DNA of 60,212 nt. It comes from Haplosporangium gracile. Taxonomy: Eukaryota > Mortierellomycota > Mortierellomycetes > Mortierellales > Mortierellaceae. A program made the position numbers and the translations under genes. A model generated the notes under the pieces. That model saw only the letters and a program-made list of their open reading frames with translations, did not search any database and was not told the DNA's origin. Each line of letters begins with the position of its first letter. Within the stretch, counting starts at the first letter, position 1. Shown piece by piece: positions 44,435-55,900 of this stretch. The DNA is taken from the NCBI GenBank assembly GCA_015499985.1, contig JAAAUF010000134.1:1-60212 (forward strand). Reading direction: 5' to 3'.

Positions 44435-46045
44435 GCCTTTTTTTTTTTCTTTGTACTTCTTATTGGACGCCCCTTCTTTGCGGTCGTCGATGAGGTGGGT
44501 CATGAATAGTCCGATAGCTTTTTTGTAGTACCTTCAGGACGCCTCTTCCTTGCCATTGTCGATGACGCTTGTGAAAAAAATTGGGGCAAGGCATGCTTAG
44601 GCTTCCCTAGGAGAAGGAAAAGGACAGCAAACATTTCCAAAATAGCCAAACGTCGACACACCGTCCCACTCAACAACACGATATCGCTCTTTGACGTTGC
44701 TGTCTTTAAGTGCTTTTTTGTTTGTTGGAAAGGAATTAATTGCCTGCCTTTCACTTTCATTCTTCCCTGGGTAGTGGCACAGTTCACTTTTTGTTCTGTT
44801 AATATAGCCAAGGATTGGACATGGCCGTGCCATAATGCGGGAACATGAAGATACATGCGCATGAACGAATCCAATTTTCTCTTGGTACGCCAATAACTTT
44901 TCATTGCTGTCATTTTGTGCCCTTCCGGTTGGTTACTGGAGTGTCGTCCCAGCCATTGTTTGTAAACATATCTCCATACATTTTGCTTCAGGGGTATCGA
45001 TGAGACGAAGCGCAAAAAAACGGTCAAACAACCCAATCCTTGGAAGAACACAAATACACCAGCAAGCACAGGAAAATCTGTACTGCATTCCATTGGTTTG
45101 TATCTTTTTTTGCTAGGGTAGAGGTAACAGAGAGAAGGGGCTCAGCTCAGCCCATGAAATCACAAAAAATCGAAAAGGATGAGAGGGCCCTGAGTGGTGG
45201 TACATACAGCTCTAACTCGCGCCTCGTCTCTTCAACACATAAATATGATTTTTGTGGACAGTGCAAAAAGACATGACCAAGGCTTTTTTTAATTTTTTTT
45301 TCTCAACCGTCGTTTTTTCATGCGGACCTGTAAAGAACCTTTCAAGTTAGGGAAAGGATATTTAGAGATCCTTGACGCTAAAGAGCAGGTATCATATTTC
45401 CTGGACTTTAATATCTAATCAAGCAAATGCGAGTGAAGTCAAGTCCCCCACGACGACACCCTTCTGTTGTCCACCGACCGGAGTGTGTTGAAGGTTTTCA
45501 GTTGCTCGTCTTGGTAGAGTCCACTATTGCGCCTCGCCGCTCGAACATTCCACAAGCCCAAATTATACCAAGAAAAACTACATTCAGATCCTGATAAACA
45601 AATGGCTCAAAAGCACATCATCACGAATCACAACAAACCCTGGGAAACTTCATTAATTGCCCAGTTCGTAAAAAAAGTAACCCTGTTCGCCGTTCTTTCA
45701 CTGAGAACAAGAGCAGAATTTATAATCTGTATCTACTATAGCATTGTAGTGGCAGCTGTCCCATCTCAAAGTGAAGCAAGTTGTATTATACGCCGCCTCA
45801 TTCCAACTCCAGCGAACTTTAAGAGGTTGCAATAAAAAATCGAGTGTAAAAGCAACGACAGTAATCAGTATTTCCCCTTACTTAACAATCACCTTCCATC
45901 CTCAACAACCATCTTCACATCCTCCGACAGTACGTTCTGATCACCCTTCACGTACTCAACAACCACAAAGAAAAAACAATCTTGTCATCTCTGAACTAAC
46001 CCTTTTCAACACTCGCCCATTTACCCTCTTCAATAGTTCACAACA
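44435..46045. other. Repeat-rich intergenic region, no intact gene
   Basis: A minus-strand open stretch (44500-45093, about 197 codons from a non-ATG-supported frame) has no recognisable domain. Near its 3' end two similar blocks occur (GGACGCC(C/T)CTTC...GTCGATGA at 44465 and 44538). The rest shows no coding or RNA signal that I can identify. Confidence 0.4.
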
Positions 46046-46264
46046 ATGGCCTTCAACAAGATCGTTCTTTTCCTCGTCGCCGCACTCGCCGCTGCCCCCC
46101 ACATCCCCTCCTGATGCAGCTGCGGTGATACCGCCTGGAAGACCCAGAAGGCTTCCTCCCAAGCCCATGGCAACTGGGACGGCGGCTCTTGCGGTATCGT
46201 CTCTTCCCCCATGTATTACGACTTCCACGGTCACTGCCACGGCCTCGGTTCCAGCGGTCGCTGA
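46046..46264 (+). pseudogene. Broken paralogue of the small secreted cysteine-rich protein
   Basis: The frame starts MAFNKIVLFLVAALAAA (signal peptide like that of 43146-43400) and reads HIPS, then TGA at 46112-46114, then CSCGDTAWKTQKASSQ, NWDGGSCGI and YDFHGHCHGLGSSGR before a normal stop at 46262. The intact sibling reads TIPSWCNC at the same place, so TGA replaces the conserved Trp codon TGG by one base. The sibling's KACS is KASS here, so one cysteine is also lost. Without readthrough only a 22-aa signal peptide would be made. The rest of the frame is still open, so inactivation may be recent. An assembly error or stop readthrough are alternatives. Confidence 0.8.
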
Positions 46265-48927
46265 TGGCCCTAAATGCCGAAGCTTTCGATAATCAAATTT
46301 ATTTCCTTTTTTCTCTCTCCTCCTTTTCTGTACATTCTTAAGTCTTGCTGCTTGTTGACCAAGCGGTGAATTAAAAATAATTTTTTTCTCGAAAATGAAG
46401 ACTCTCTCTCTCTCTCGAAAACGGATCGGCTTGCCTGTGACCATATTGTTCAAAGCACGCGCCTTAATAATCATACTAACCTCTGGATCCCTAAGAGTTT
46501 CTTCTTGTAGTACTATTTTCATTTTATGTTGTTTTTTAAGCAGAGATTAAGCAAGCACAACTGCGATTCTAAGGCAGCTGAATATGCAGGAAATGAATAA
46601 CATGCTCACGGAGGCCACTACCTTTCTCCTCGTTCACATGGCCACCATCCTATCGGCAATGAGGACGATAACCACGAGTATCTCTCTACATCACAATGGT
46701 AGCTCAGGCACAGAACAGTAAGAACACAAATTGGACCACAAGAACCACACACGTCTCTGTCAAGCTGATAAAGCCGGTTCCACAAGGTGAGTGATGGATC
46801 ATGTGGAACCAGGCAAAGAGCGAGAAGAGAAAATGGAGAAGCGGTAGCTGGACGGCAAGAGCTGTTAGGCAGAGGGACGCTGATCCTATGAACGAAGTCA
46901 AAAGGGTGATGAGGTTAATGAATATGGTGAGTAGACCAAAGAAATATGGTGAGCCGCTGGGCGCGTCGAAACACGAGGTAGATAATCCCTTCATTTTTGA
47001 AGGATAGAGGAGGGGAAATCGATATGATTATCATGTTTTCTTCTACGAGAGTAAAAGTGCTGGAAGAAATGCTGGAAGAAGTTCTGGTAATGGTTGAGTT
47101 GACGCTAACTGAGAGTAGAAAGAAAGGTAAGAGAGATAAATAAAAAGAGACATAAATTCGTAGAAGCTATCAACGAGTAACCTATCAAAGCTATGGATGA
47201 TTTCGACGATCGAGCAGATGGCAACGACGATGTGAGGCCAATGGTGAGCAAAATCAATATCCTCAATCATTTTCAGGGAAGGGTGAAGGTAAATGGTGCG
47301 ATAAAGCTGCAGGATTCTGCGGTGCTGGTTGATTCTGAAGGTAATGGTACTTGAGCTCGCATACTCGCTGAAAGAAGTGGTATGTTGGAGATATAGGCGG
47401 CCCTTTTATATGTTTTTCAGTAAACGCGTCCGGGCAGATAGTGAAAAATAGAATTGATCTCAATATGCCACGTACAAAAGTTTGTATGCTGCATGCATGT
47501 CGTAATGTCAGATCAACGCTCCGCTTAGCCTGAAAACGAAGTCTCCAAGTACTGTACATGCCACTCCTTCCCGTTCTTTACCTTCCTTTACTGCAAAAGC
47601 TCACGAAAACCCTTTCGTTCCTTCCTTCCTCATCGGTCTTCATTGGCATGCCTTTACTAAAAAATGTTTTTGGGATTTTACCAGTTTTCTTACAGCTACA
47701 ACTTTTACGGTCCTACGAAAATGGATACCTCACTCGGAGAACACCAAAAGCTTTTGTTCTCTTGACAAAACCCAAGGAGTTTCCTAATTGTTGAACTGCC
47801 GCATGCAGGTACCAAGCAAATGCACGCACGACGCTCGTTAAACATAAAGCAGTCAATTGCTCTAGTGGTACCAAACATAAGATCGACAACTCGTCGACAA
47901 CCTGGAAGACTCGACTATTCAGCACAAATCCATACACCCTTCTTTACATGACTACCACGATTGGAAAATCGCAACTCCGCGTGTGGCCTGTTTGGCACCC
48001 ATCCATGCTTGTGTGCCTGAAATATGTCTAAAATGTATTTTTTCGCGTCTGTATGTCTGTTTGCAAGTGGTGTTAGGTGCCGTAGCATCTCCTCCAAGAG
48101 TCGCGTATGTGATTTGAAATCCTAGAGATCGGGAGGGAAGAGGATATGTCCCACGGTCAAGGTCTCACCCTTTTTATTGTTGTCGGGTGGGTCCTGCGAA
48201 GCTGTGTACTGGTTTGTTCAATGACATTGAAAGATCTGGTCGCTGTTTAATAAGCAGCGTGGGGCTCCTGTTAACATCTAGTCATTAAGAGAGGTGAGAG
48301 AAATTAACCTGTTAGTCTTCGTGCCTATTGTGATTGCCCCAACCAGATGAACTCAACACCACTATCGGCAGTGTGAGATAACTAACAGCGGAGTAGGGGT
48401 GGATGTTACGCTCGAACTTGGTTCCACCGGGAGCAGTGGGAGCTATGAAGTTGTTGTTGAAGTTGATCCTAACGGTGATCAGTGAAAGTGTTACCGATTT
48501 CCTTTATACGCGGTAGCGAATGTGCGAGGGTGACGGGGGTAACGATCTGCCTAGATAATGGTGTATCCTTCAATGAACCTTGTGCTCCCTTGAACGACCG
48601 ATGTCGTTTTCAATATTGCCAATTGCCGAATGTCGGGGTTCTCAATAGAAATGCCGAGCAAATCCTGTAGAGGATTTTCCATGATATCAAAAATATCGAG
48701 CTCGTGCCTCTGAAGCGCTATCCTACTGTGAACATATGCCTCCGGTTGTCGCGTCTCGATGTATCTTGGTCCGTGAGCTGTTCCGACATGCGCCAGCTTC
48801 TGAGTCTCTATCTCCTGTGCCGGTCGTCATGGACGATCGTGGCTCGCTCCTGTTAAAGACATCGACCCGATATCTGATTCGCCCTATTCCATTGACATCC
48901 CGTGGGTTCCTCTGCCCAGTGCCTATG
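46265..48927. other. Intergenic region with unresolved small ORFs
   Basis: A minus-strand hydrophobic ORF at 46704-46994 (96 aa, several membrane-like segments) and a second at 47043-47270 lie downstream of a minus-strand TATAAAAG near 47410. I could not join them into a consistent gene, and neither resembles a known family. The rest up to 48927 has no supported gene. Confidence 0.35.
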
Positions 48928-49146
48928 CTAGCTATCGTTCGTTGGTTGCATACCGATATAAGAGTTAGGGTGACGGAGCTTTGTTAACCGACGTTCAGTC
49001 TCAGTCTCCTGGAGAAGAGAAGCAAGCTGGCGAGGGTGACAGATGTTCCTGTTGGCATCGAATTGCATCCGAAACTTAGCCGCCTTTCTGTGGAAGAGAT
49101 TTTTGTCAATGTACCAGTCCTGTGCCGTCTTGACATGGTTATGCAT
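48928..49146 (-). pseudogene. Fragment resembling complex I subunit NDUFB9 (B22, LYR family)
   Basis: A 72-codon open stretch reads KTAQDWYIDKNLFHRKAA, FRMQFDANRNICHPRQLA and LLQETETERRLTKLRHPNSY. This follows the middle part of NDUFB9-type subunits: ALDW...R...F(E)AN(K)N, (D)PRQ, LL-x-ETE, then K-HP-x-P-Y. The N-terminal LYR motif is missing, with a stop just upstream of the first ATG, and the downstream P-x-APGG-x-YERN region is absent. It therefore appears to be a decayed or partial copy. It sits 200 bp past the 3' end of the Rpn8 gene. Identification is from memory of family patterns and needs a profile search. Confidence 0.5.
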
Positions 49147-49346
49147 TTTTTACGTCTTAGAAATTAAATCGGCGCAAACGCTATCTCAAATGGCGTTTCC
49201 ACACCGTGTAAATGACCTATTGCTTATTCAACGATAAGCGTCCCAATAACCATGCTTTAGCGAGGCATGTTTCTTTGCGTTTTTTTTGCTTTACTGGATA
49301 TTGAAGGGGAAGAAAAGAGGTCTAATCTGTTCAAGGTCCGGAAGGT

Positions 49347-50821
49347 TTACTTTGACGCATCCTTGCCAGTCTTGGCAGCATCCTTGGTGTCCTTGCCGTC
49401 CTTGGTAGCATCCTTAGCAGCAGCAGCAGCGTCAGCTTCTGCCGTTACTGGCTTGCCATCCTTATCAACACCATCCATCTCCTCCTCTGCACGCTTGTTT
49501 TCGATCTTGTTGTTGATGAGGTTGTGGAGGGCAATGACGGACCGGATCAACGACGACAGGTAGATCACAAGAAGCTGGTCGTTCGTCTTGACCGAGAAAC
49601 TCTTGATCGTATCGGGATCCTCGAGGTTGGGCAGGCGGTTAAAGATGTCCTGCAAGTTGTAGATAATCTGGTGGTTGATGGGTAGCGATCCTGCAACGAC
49701 CTTGCCCAAGTACTCCTGAATTTCTTCCAGTCTCTGCTGCAGACCCTTCAAAGATCTCAATTGATCGCCGACACGAGTCGAGAGCGTGCCCACAACATTA
49801 TCCTTGATATCACGAAGCAAGTGTTCCACTCCAATCTCCTCTGCCTCCTCAGCCTCGATCTCCGAAGGCACATGCACAAACGTCTTTGTAGTCGCAGTTC
49901 CATCCTAGAATTATGGTTCGTCAATGACAAAAGAGACAAGAGCGTAAGTGTCCCTGAATTTGGTGGTGTCCTTCATATCCAGCTCACGCACGACGCAAAA
50001 TAGCAAATCCCTGAGCTTACATCGCGAATCTCCTCGACGGCAAAGTAGGCATCTGTCGGGATCTCCAGATCGGTGGGCTTGACGTCAATGATGACCAGTG
50101 CTGGGTTGGGTGTGTACTTTTTGAAGAGCTCGTTGATCTCGAGATCCGAGGCGCGCAGCTTGGGTCCACTGTGGTACCATCCGACCATACGCTCCTTGGC
50201 TATTATTCATCATCCAATTGGTGATTAAAACGGTATCAGTGCATGGGCTGACTCGATCGATAGCATTGAAGTCGAGTAACAGAAAAGAGAGTTGTGTATG
50301 ACAAGACAATAGGAACATGATGCATACCGTTGACTTTGCGGAACATGTCATTCATAGCCTCAACATAGTTGTGATCCAAGAACCAGACCGAAGGATCCTT
50401 TTCGTCTTCCTCGAATGGCACTAATCATATTGACGAGGAAGTAAATATGGGTGTGACTAAACCATGTTCTTCAAATCCATGTAGATCAATTCTCTGCAAG
50501 GGGGCTCATTCTCATATCTTTCATCATGACGCATCCTGGTAGATGGTTAGCGGTATTAATAAAAACAAGCCTTGTTCTGGCTCCATGTCACATACCGGCA
50601 AAGGAGTTGGCGACGTTGACTTTGTTTCCGTGTGCCTGGCCCAGGAGGACACCGAGGGCGCGCTTCTTTGTGTTTTTGGCGACACGGTTGTAGTGATCGA
50701 CCACAGAGAGGAGGACGAGGGGATGGACGGTGACCAATGAGCTTTGGACGACAGCGACGGGTGTGTTGCTGGCTGTGGCAGGGGTGGTGGGTGCTTTTGG
50801 GGCGGGCTTGGTGGGTGCCAT
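49347..50821 (-). CDS. RPN8: 26S proteasome regulatory subunit Rpn8 (PSMD7)
   Basis: Four exons (50821-50596, 50420-50328, 50199-50021, 49904-49347), all phases consistent, 351 aa. After a short Pro/Ala/Thr leader comes the MPN domain: [99 protein letters not shown]. As in other Rpn8 proteins, the JAMM zinc motif is not intact (WYHSGP), so the protein is structural. The C-terminal part has [33 protein letters not shown] and [20 protein letters not shown], and ends in a Lys/Asp/Ala-rich tail. Rpn8 pairs with the deubiquitinase Rpn11 in the proteasome lid. Confidence 0.95.
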
Positions 50822-51265
50822 GGTCGTTCCTGGTAATATTCGTGTGAGTGGGTGGCTGTTTTCCTGTCAGTGAATGAAGCTGCTCTTGTAATTTTCCTTA
50901 GTGTCGTATGAAAACGCTTGTTGTCGGTTTTGTCCTGTGTGTTTGTTGGTGTTGATGTATGAAGTGTGAAGTGTAAAAGAAAAGAAAAGAATAGCAGTAA
51001 GTAACGAAAGTCGAGCGAAACTGAACCTGAATTGATGCCACGCAAGACTCCCTCTTTTTCTTTTGGGCGTGTTCCTTTTACGCGTGCGTCAGTCTTGCCT
51101 CTCCCTGCTTTGCGAACATTGGGTTCATTCCGCGTCGGTATTGAGTACCGTGACGTTATATTCAAATTTATTTAAGGGCCAGTTAAAAAAAGATTACACA
51201 GTGAGTTGGACTACCGTTCTATTGTAAAAGGAGGGGAAAAAATCCACCTGAACGTCCAACGGCCT

Positions 51266-51902
51266 CTATGTAGTGTCTGCTCCCTTCTCCGAGTCCTCCT
51301 CTCCGTTATCCTCAACTAAGAACCCATAGCTATTGCGCTTCTGACCCTTCAGATCCCGCATGTACACAAACATCGACCATCCATCTAGCGCCGTCATCAC
51401 CAAGTACCCAAAATACTCCACGATCTCCCTGTCCGTCAATTCTGTCCTAATGCCAACTTTCATGCAGAAAAGCATCATCGGCACATAGAATAGGACCTGT
51501 GGGACCAGCCACATCCTGAACGCTGTCCGTATGTTCCGGGGATTCTTCTGGAGGGCCCCTCTCAATGCCATCGAGTTGGCATACAGGGTGTAAGTCGTAA
51601 GTCCTCCAACGAGTCCCTGCCTCATCTTCAGCGCCATCGTAGAGCTAACTCCCATTTCGTTTAATGTAGGCAAGGAGCCTAATTATCCCAAAAAGAAGGC
51701 GGTTCTTGTTTCAATCAGAGGATCTATTTCATCTTTTTTTAAGCAAGTCACTTAGCACAAGCTTTAAAGGGTTCAAAAGCAGCATGTTCATACCTGGATC
51801 CATGTCATCTAAGCTGGATGCCCATATTCTCGCTCTCCATAAGGATGTGAGGCCATCCCCAGACCAACGATGGCGATCAGACCCACGGAGTAACGGGGCC
51901 AT
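51266..51902 (-). CDS. Uncharacterised small membrane protein, 5' end uncertain
   Basis: Exon 2 (51678-51266) is well supported: acceptor TTAG, then LPTLNEMGVSSTMALKMRQG, LVGGLTTYTLYANSMAL, RNIRTAFRMWLVPQVLFYVP, EYFGYLVMTALDGWSMFVYM and an acidic tail (DNGEEDSEKGADTT). Two or three hydrophobic segments are visible. Exon 1 ends at 51794 (CCAG|GTATGA). From the ATG at 51902 the phase fits and the product is 173 aa (MAPLLRGSDRHRW...). However, an ATG at 51952 in another frame gives MNNIIDFATIRSQFPQEWPR followed by a membrane-like segment, which looks more natural but runs into a stop. Either the first exon is misread, a small intron is missed, or a frameshift is present. Family not recognised. 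Confidence 0.5.
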
Positions 51903-52199
51903 TCTTGGGGGAACTGTGAGCGTATAGTGGCAAAGTCGATGATGTTGTTCATGGTTTCTTAATTTTTGGATTCTGGCTTGTGAAATATGTGTGAGCGAGA
52001 GAAAGAAGTTGAAAGGAGGTTCATTTAGCATGGGCTCAGTGACGCTTAGAAACGTTTCTTAACATCTTTCTCCTGCCACAGTCAAAAAGGCGATTTTGTC
52101 TGGAGTTCTGGATGGCGCCTAATGAGCATGTGTCGATTATTCCTCATGCCGTCAAGGTGCACGCATCGCACTGTCTGTCCAGTGCTTCCTTTTTTTGAC

Positions 52200-52312
52200 C
52201 GACTCTCCTTTTCACTTATCTAACCCTCTATTTTACTTATGTAGCTCTCCTTCTTACTTATCTAACCTTCTTATTTACTTATCCGACCTCCTTTTTTACT
52301 TATCTAACCCCC
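52200..52312 (+). repeat. Imperfect ~21-nt tandem repeat
   Basis: About five copies of a unit close to CTCCTTTTTTACTTATCTAAC, each ending in (C/T)TTATC(T/C)(A/G)AC with small variations. It lies in the ~1-kb interval between two divergent genes. Confidence 0.7.
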
Positions 52313-52941
52313 TTTTTCGTAACAAAGATGTTGGCCAGTCCGCGGCCGATTGGAGTAAAAAAAACCCCCCCTCCAACAACAACAGTTGAACGAGGCTCAG
52401 ATGTAAAACAATAAAACAATCTAAGCCCATGGCGCTGTGTTGGCGGCTGTTTATGTTTGTTACTTGTGCCGTCTCCCTTTTTTCCTCACTGAAATTATCC
52501 AGAACCACTCAAATCATATCTTCGTTGTGGCATTGCATGCATGCACCATACCCAACATTGAAAGGCCGCAATACCTTAATTTCGTCCTTGGAGTTTAGAC
52601 AGACCGTGAGTCTCCCCTTCGCTCCTTTCTTTCTTCACGGCTCATGCCTGTTGCATGCACAGGAAAAAGCGCAGTCATGAACTGCCTTCCTCCTCGAGCA
52701 GGTGTCCATTTACTTCCTACTTGAGCTCATTTCCATTTGCGCCTCTTCCCTCTTTTCTCTTTAATCTCTCTTAACCTTCGCTCTTTTTTTTTTCCTACCC
52801 CAGCTGAGCCATATCACAACCTGCCTCCCTACTTTTCCTCTCGTTTCTTTCTAATCATTTCTGTCCCTTCCCTTTCTTTACACCATCGACTTTCATTCGC
52901 CTTCTCTTCACCTCCCCTTAGTGTTCGCCAGTCGACACAGC
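52313..52941 (+). promoter_or_regulatory. Upstream region of the channel gene
   Basis: No gene seen. The last ~200 nt before the ATG at 52942 is strongly pyrimidine-rich, matching the leaders of other genes in this window. Confidence 0.45.
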
Positions 52942-55900
52942 ATGGCCGACCTCATTATTGACATCCCTGATGGTGCAGGGATCGGACCGGACCATGAAGA
53001 ATCTGTGGTCCAGACACTTCAAGTCCAATCGGGAGCAGAACAACAGAGCAACCTTTCGGTTCAACCAACTCCTTCAACTGCAAGCGATACACCAGCCAAG
53101 GATTTGACAGGAGGTCGTACATCCTCAGAGGGATCGTCCACCTTGACACCAGAGGTCGAGGCCTCACCCAAAACAACAGATGTATCTGAATCGGTGCCCT
53201 TCGTACCAGAATCTTGTAATACCTTCGTCCCACCCTTCTTTCGGGTTTTTCTTTGTATTATTCTTGTTCGTTCATCATCTTTTCTCAGCTCTATCTCTGA
53301 CGTAGTCGTACACTTTGTTTTCTCAATGATCTTGGCGTTGAGTAGCCCATCGATGGTATTTCGAAGAGACTGAACCAAAGACTTCATCGATTACCCGTGA
53401 ACTTGAACCTGCTGAAGAGTAAGTAAAAGAAGTGGTATTGGTGTTCCTCGGAAGTAAATCGACCTCTGTCCCACACTGATTTAATCGAAAAACGACGCTC
53501 TTATTTGTTTTCAGGTACAAATTACCAGTCTCCCTCACATCTTCGATCAAGTACACTTCCGTAAGTCAATCTTTTCCTTGTTTGTTGATGCTCACAATAA
53601 AAAATAAAACAAAAAATAAAAAGGTTTAAAAAAGGCGATGACTGCGTGTTTATTTGTTTGTTTTCTGCATGGCTTCCAATTTATTAAAAACTCCACATAC
53701 GTACTAAAATATCACCAAACAACCCGCCCGTCCAACAACATAGTGGAAACTTCCTGTCCCAGAGAAGAACAGGGGCCTGTACGATGTCGTCCTCGGGCTA
53801 TCGATCAAGGATTTCAATGTCGATGCTATTGAGGCTGTCATCGTCACCATTGAGCAGAACATTCGAGGAATCGACAATTGCAAGTCAGAGGTAAAAATAA
53901 TATTTTAGCTAGGAAAATTATGTGTATTTGGAAAAGGGTACCTTGACCTCCTTTTGTAGTTCATTTTGACTTATCTTCTCTTTATTTGTTGTTTGTTAGG
54001 TTATTGGCCCCTCGGAGCTCAAGAGACTGTGCGCAGCAGTGGCAAACCCGTCGAAGGAGGATTCCAATGCAGATCAGACGCAGCGATCTGCTGGATTGCA
54101 GGAGAACGCTCCTTCGACAACAGTGGAGACACAAACGAATGTAGCAACTGATATGAGTCCATCCATCGCAGGCGACACCGAGGAATCCAAGGCTGCGGTG
54201 TCTTCAGGGGTCATCACCAACGAAGCAGGAGATGAAACCACAGCCCAGGAGGAGGAGAATGAGGATGAAAAGAAGGAGCGGGTGGAAGAGAGGGAGGAGG
54301 AAGGGAAGAAGGAGACGATTCTTAGGTGGAAGCTGCGCGAGAATTTCTCTACCCAAGAAGAGAACGGCACCTTTGACATGGTAATCGAGATCAAGACCTG
54401 GAACGACATGCCGTCGGATTATGGGGTTCTCAAGCTACATTGTGTGGAACTTCATGTTGATGCGCGTCAGCACTTCAGAGAAGGCAAGTTCTTACAAAAA
54501 AAAGGAAACATCAGACGGCGGTGCTGCACAATTACTTACTTGTACAAGGTCCCTAATGTAATGCTCCCTTGGCTTTACGGAAAATTAGATCCTTTGTACA
54601 GAGAGCATCGGCCGTTTTTGGGCTTTACCGACATTAATCGGACTGGATACGCAGCGCACGACAAGATTGAGGGCGACCCTAAGACGATCTCGGGTGCCTG
54701 CATGTCGAGGTTTTGGACTCGACTGGTAATCATCGCGACATCGGGAACTACTCGGACCTTACAATTATGGGATCTTGAGGATCCAGACACCATACCAGTA
54801 GAACCAACAGAGCCTCTCTCAGAATCAGTTCAAGTGGCGACAGGAACGGCAGACGCAGGAGATTTAAAGTCCGGGAGACTAAGCACCGACACCAACACTA
54901 AATCGACAGAAAAGTCACCGCGCCCAAGCACTGACGCCAATGCTGAAAGATCTGCTCGCCTAAGCGCCGACACAAGTGGACATAATGCTATCGAAGGTCC
55001 TCTTTTGGAAGGTGTGTCTGTTGATCCTCTGTCGGGCGATACGCCAGTCGTGTCCTCTTCTATGACAGATGAACCTGTGGCTGCTTCTTCTGAAGACCAG
55101 CCATCGGACGAGGCGGCCGCAACTACTCGTCAAGCTGATGTGCCTAAGGAACCATATCCCCTGAGGCTGCTTGCATGGACAACCCTATCTCAGACAGACG
55201 ACAGGAGAATCGAGCTGGCCCTTTCTGCTGACGGTACTCAAGTCGTGCTCCAGGACGTATCTATGATTGTCATGGACGATGACGAGAGAAAGAACTATAA
55301 AAATCTCACCCAAGTTCTTCGATACACTCCTGAGACTGCACCACTGCTCAATGCCGACCCTTCGACAGGGTTTGGATTCTCGCCACTGGATGTTGGGGAT
55401 TGCTGGCCCAAGCTGGAAAGTTTCGTTGGCAAGTCTGATTTCTACATTATTGACCCCGATGCAACGGATGTGAAGGATGAACTCTTCTTCACCTACAATG
55501 GAGTCACAATCGACATTTACAGCGTATATGAGCGATGGAGCCACGTCCGCTCGATTGTCATCGACCCTTACTACACCCCAGCTACAGGCCTTATCAACCC
55601 CTACTCGGCTCTGGCAAAGCAGCTCCGCGGGAAATACCTCGTCGTCGAGAACTGGGAGCAGAGCCAAGTGACCACCTGGGATATTGAGGAGGGCAGGCGG
55701 GTCTCGTTCATTACCAATCTACTCCCCGAACAGTACTATGCCCTTAGCAACATTTCATCTCTCTCCAGAGAGGGCACCTTGATCGCAATCCCCGGCAAAA
55801 GATTCGTCAGCTTCTATAGGACCTTAACGTGGACCTTGATAGGCACCTGTGTCTTTGAGGAGATCGATTCGGACGACCAGATTGGAGATACCATGTTCGT

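Noticed and set aside
44500..45093. Minus-strand ORF next to the pogo-type MITE as its transposase
   Set aside because: No DDE-like pattern or helix-turn-helix is visible, and the ORF lies outside the MITE's ends.
46704..47270. Hydrophobic minus-strand ORFs downstream of a TATAAAAG
   Set aside because: No consistent splice phases, no recognisable family, and alternative frames equally open. Kept only as a note on the interval.
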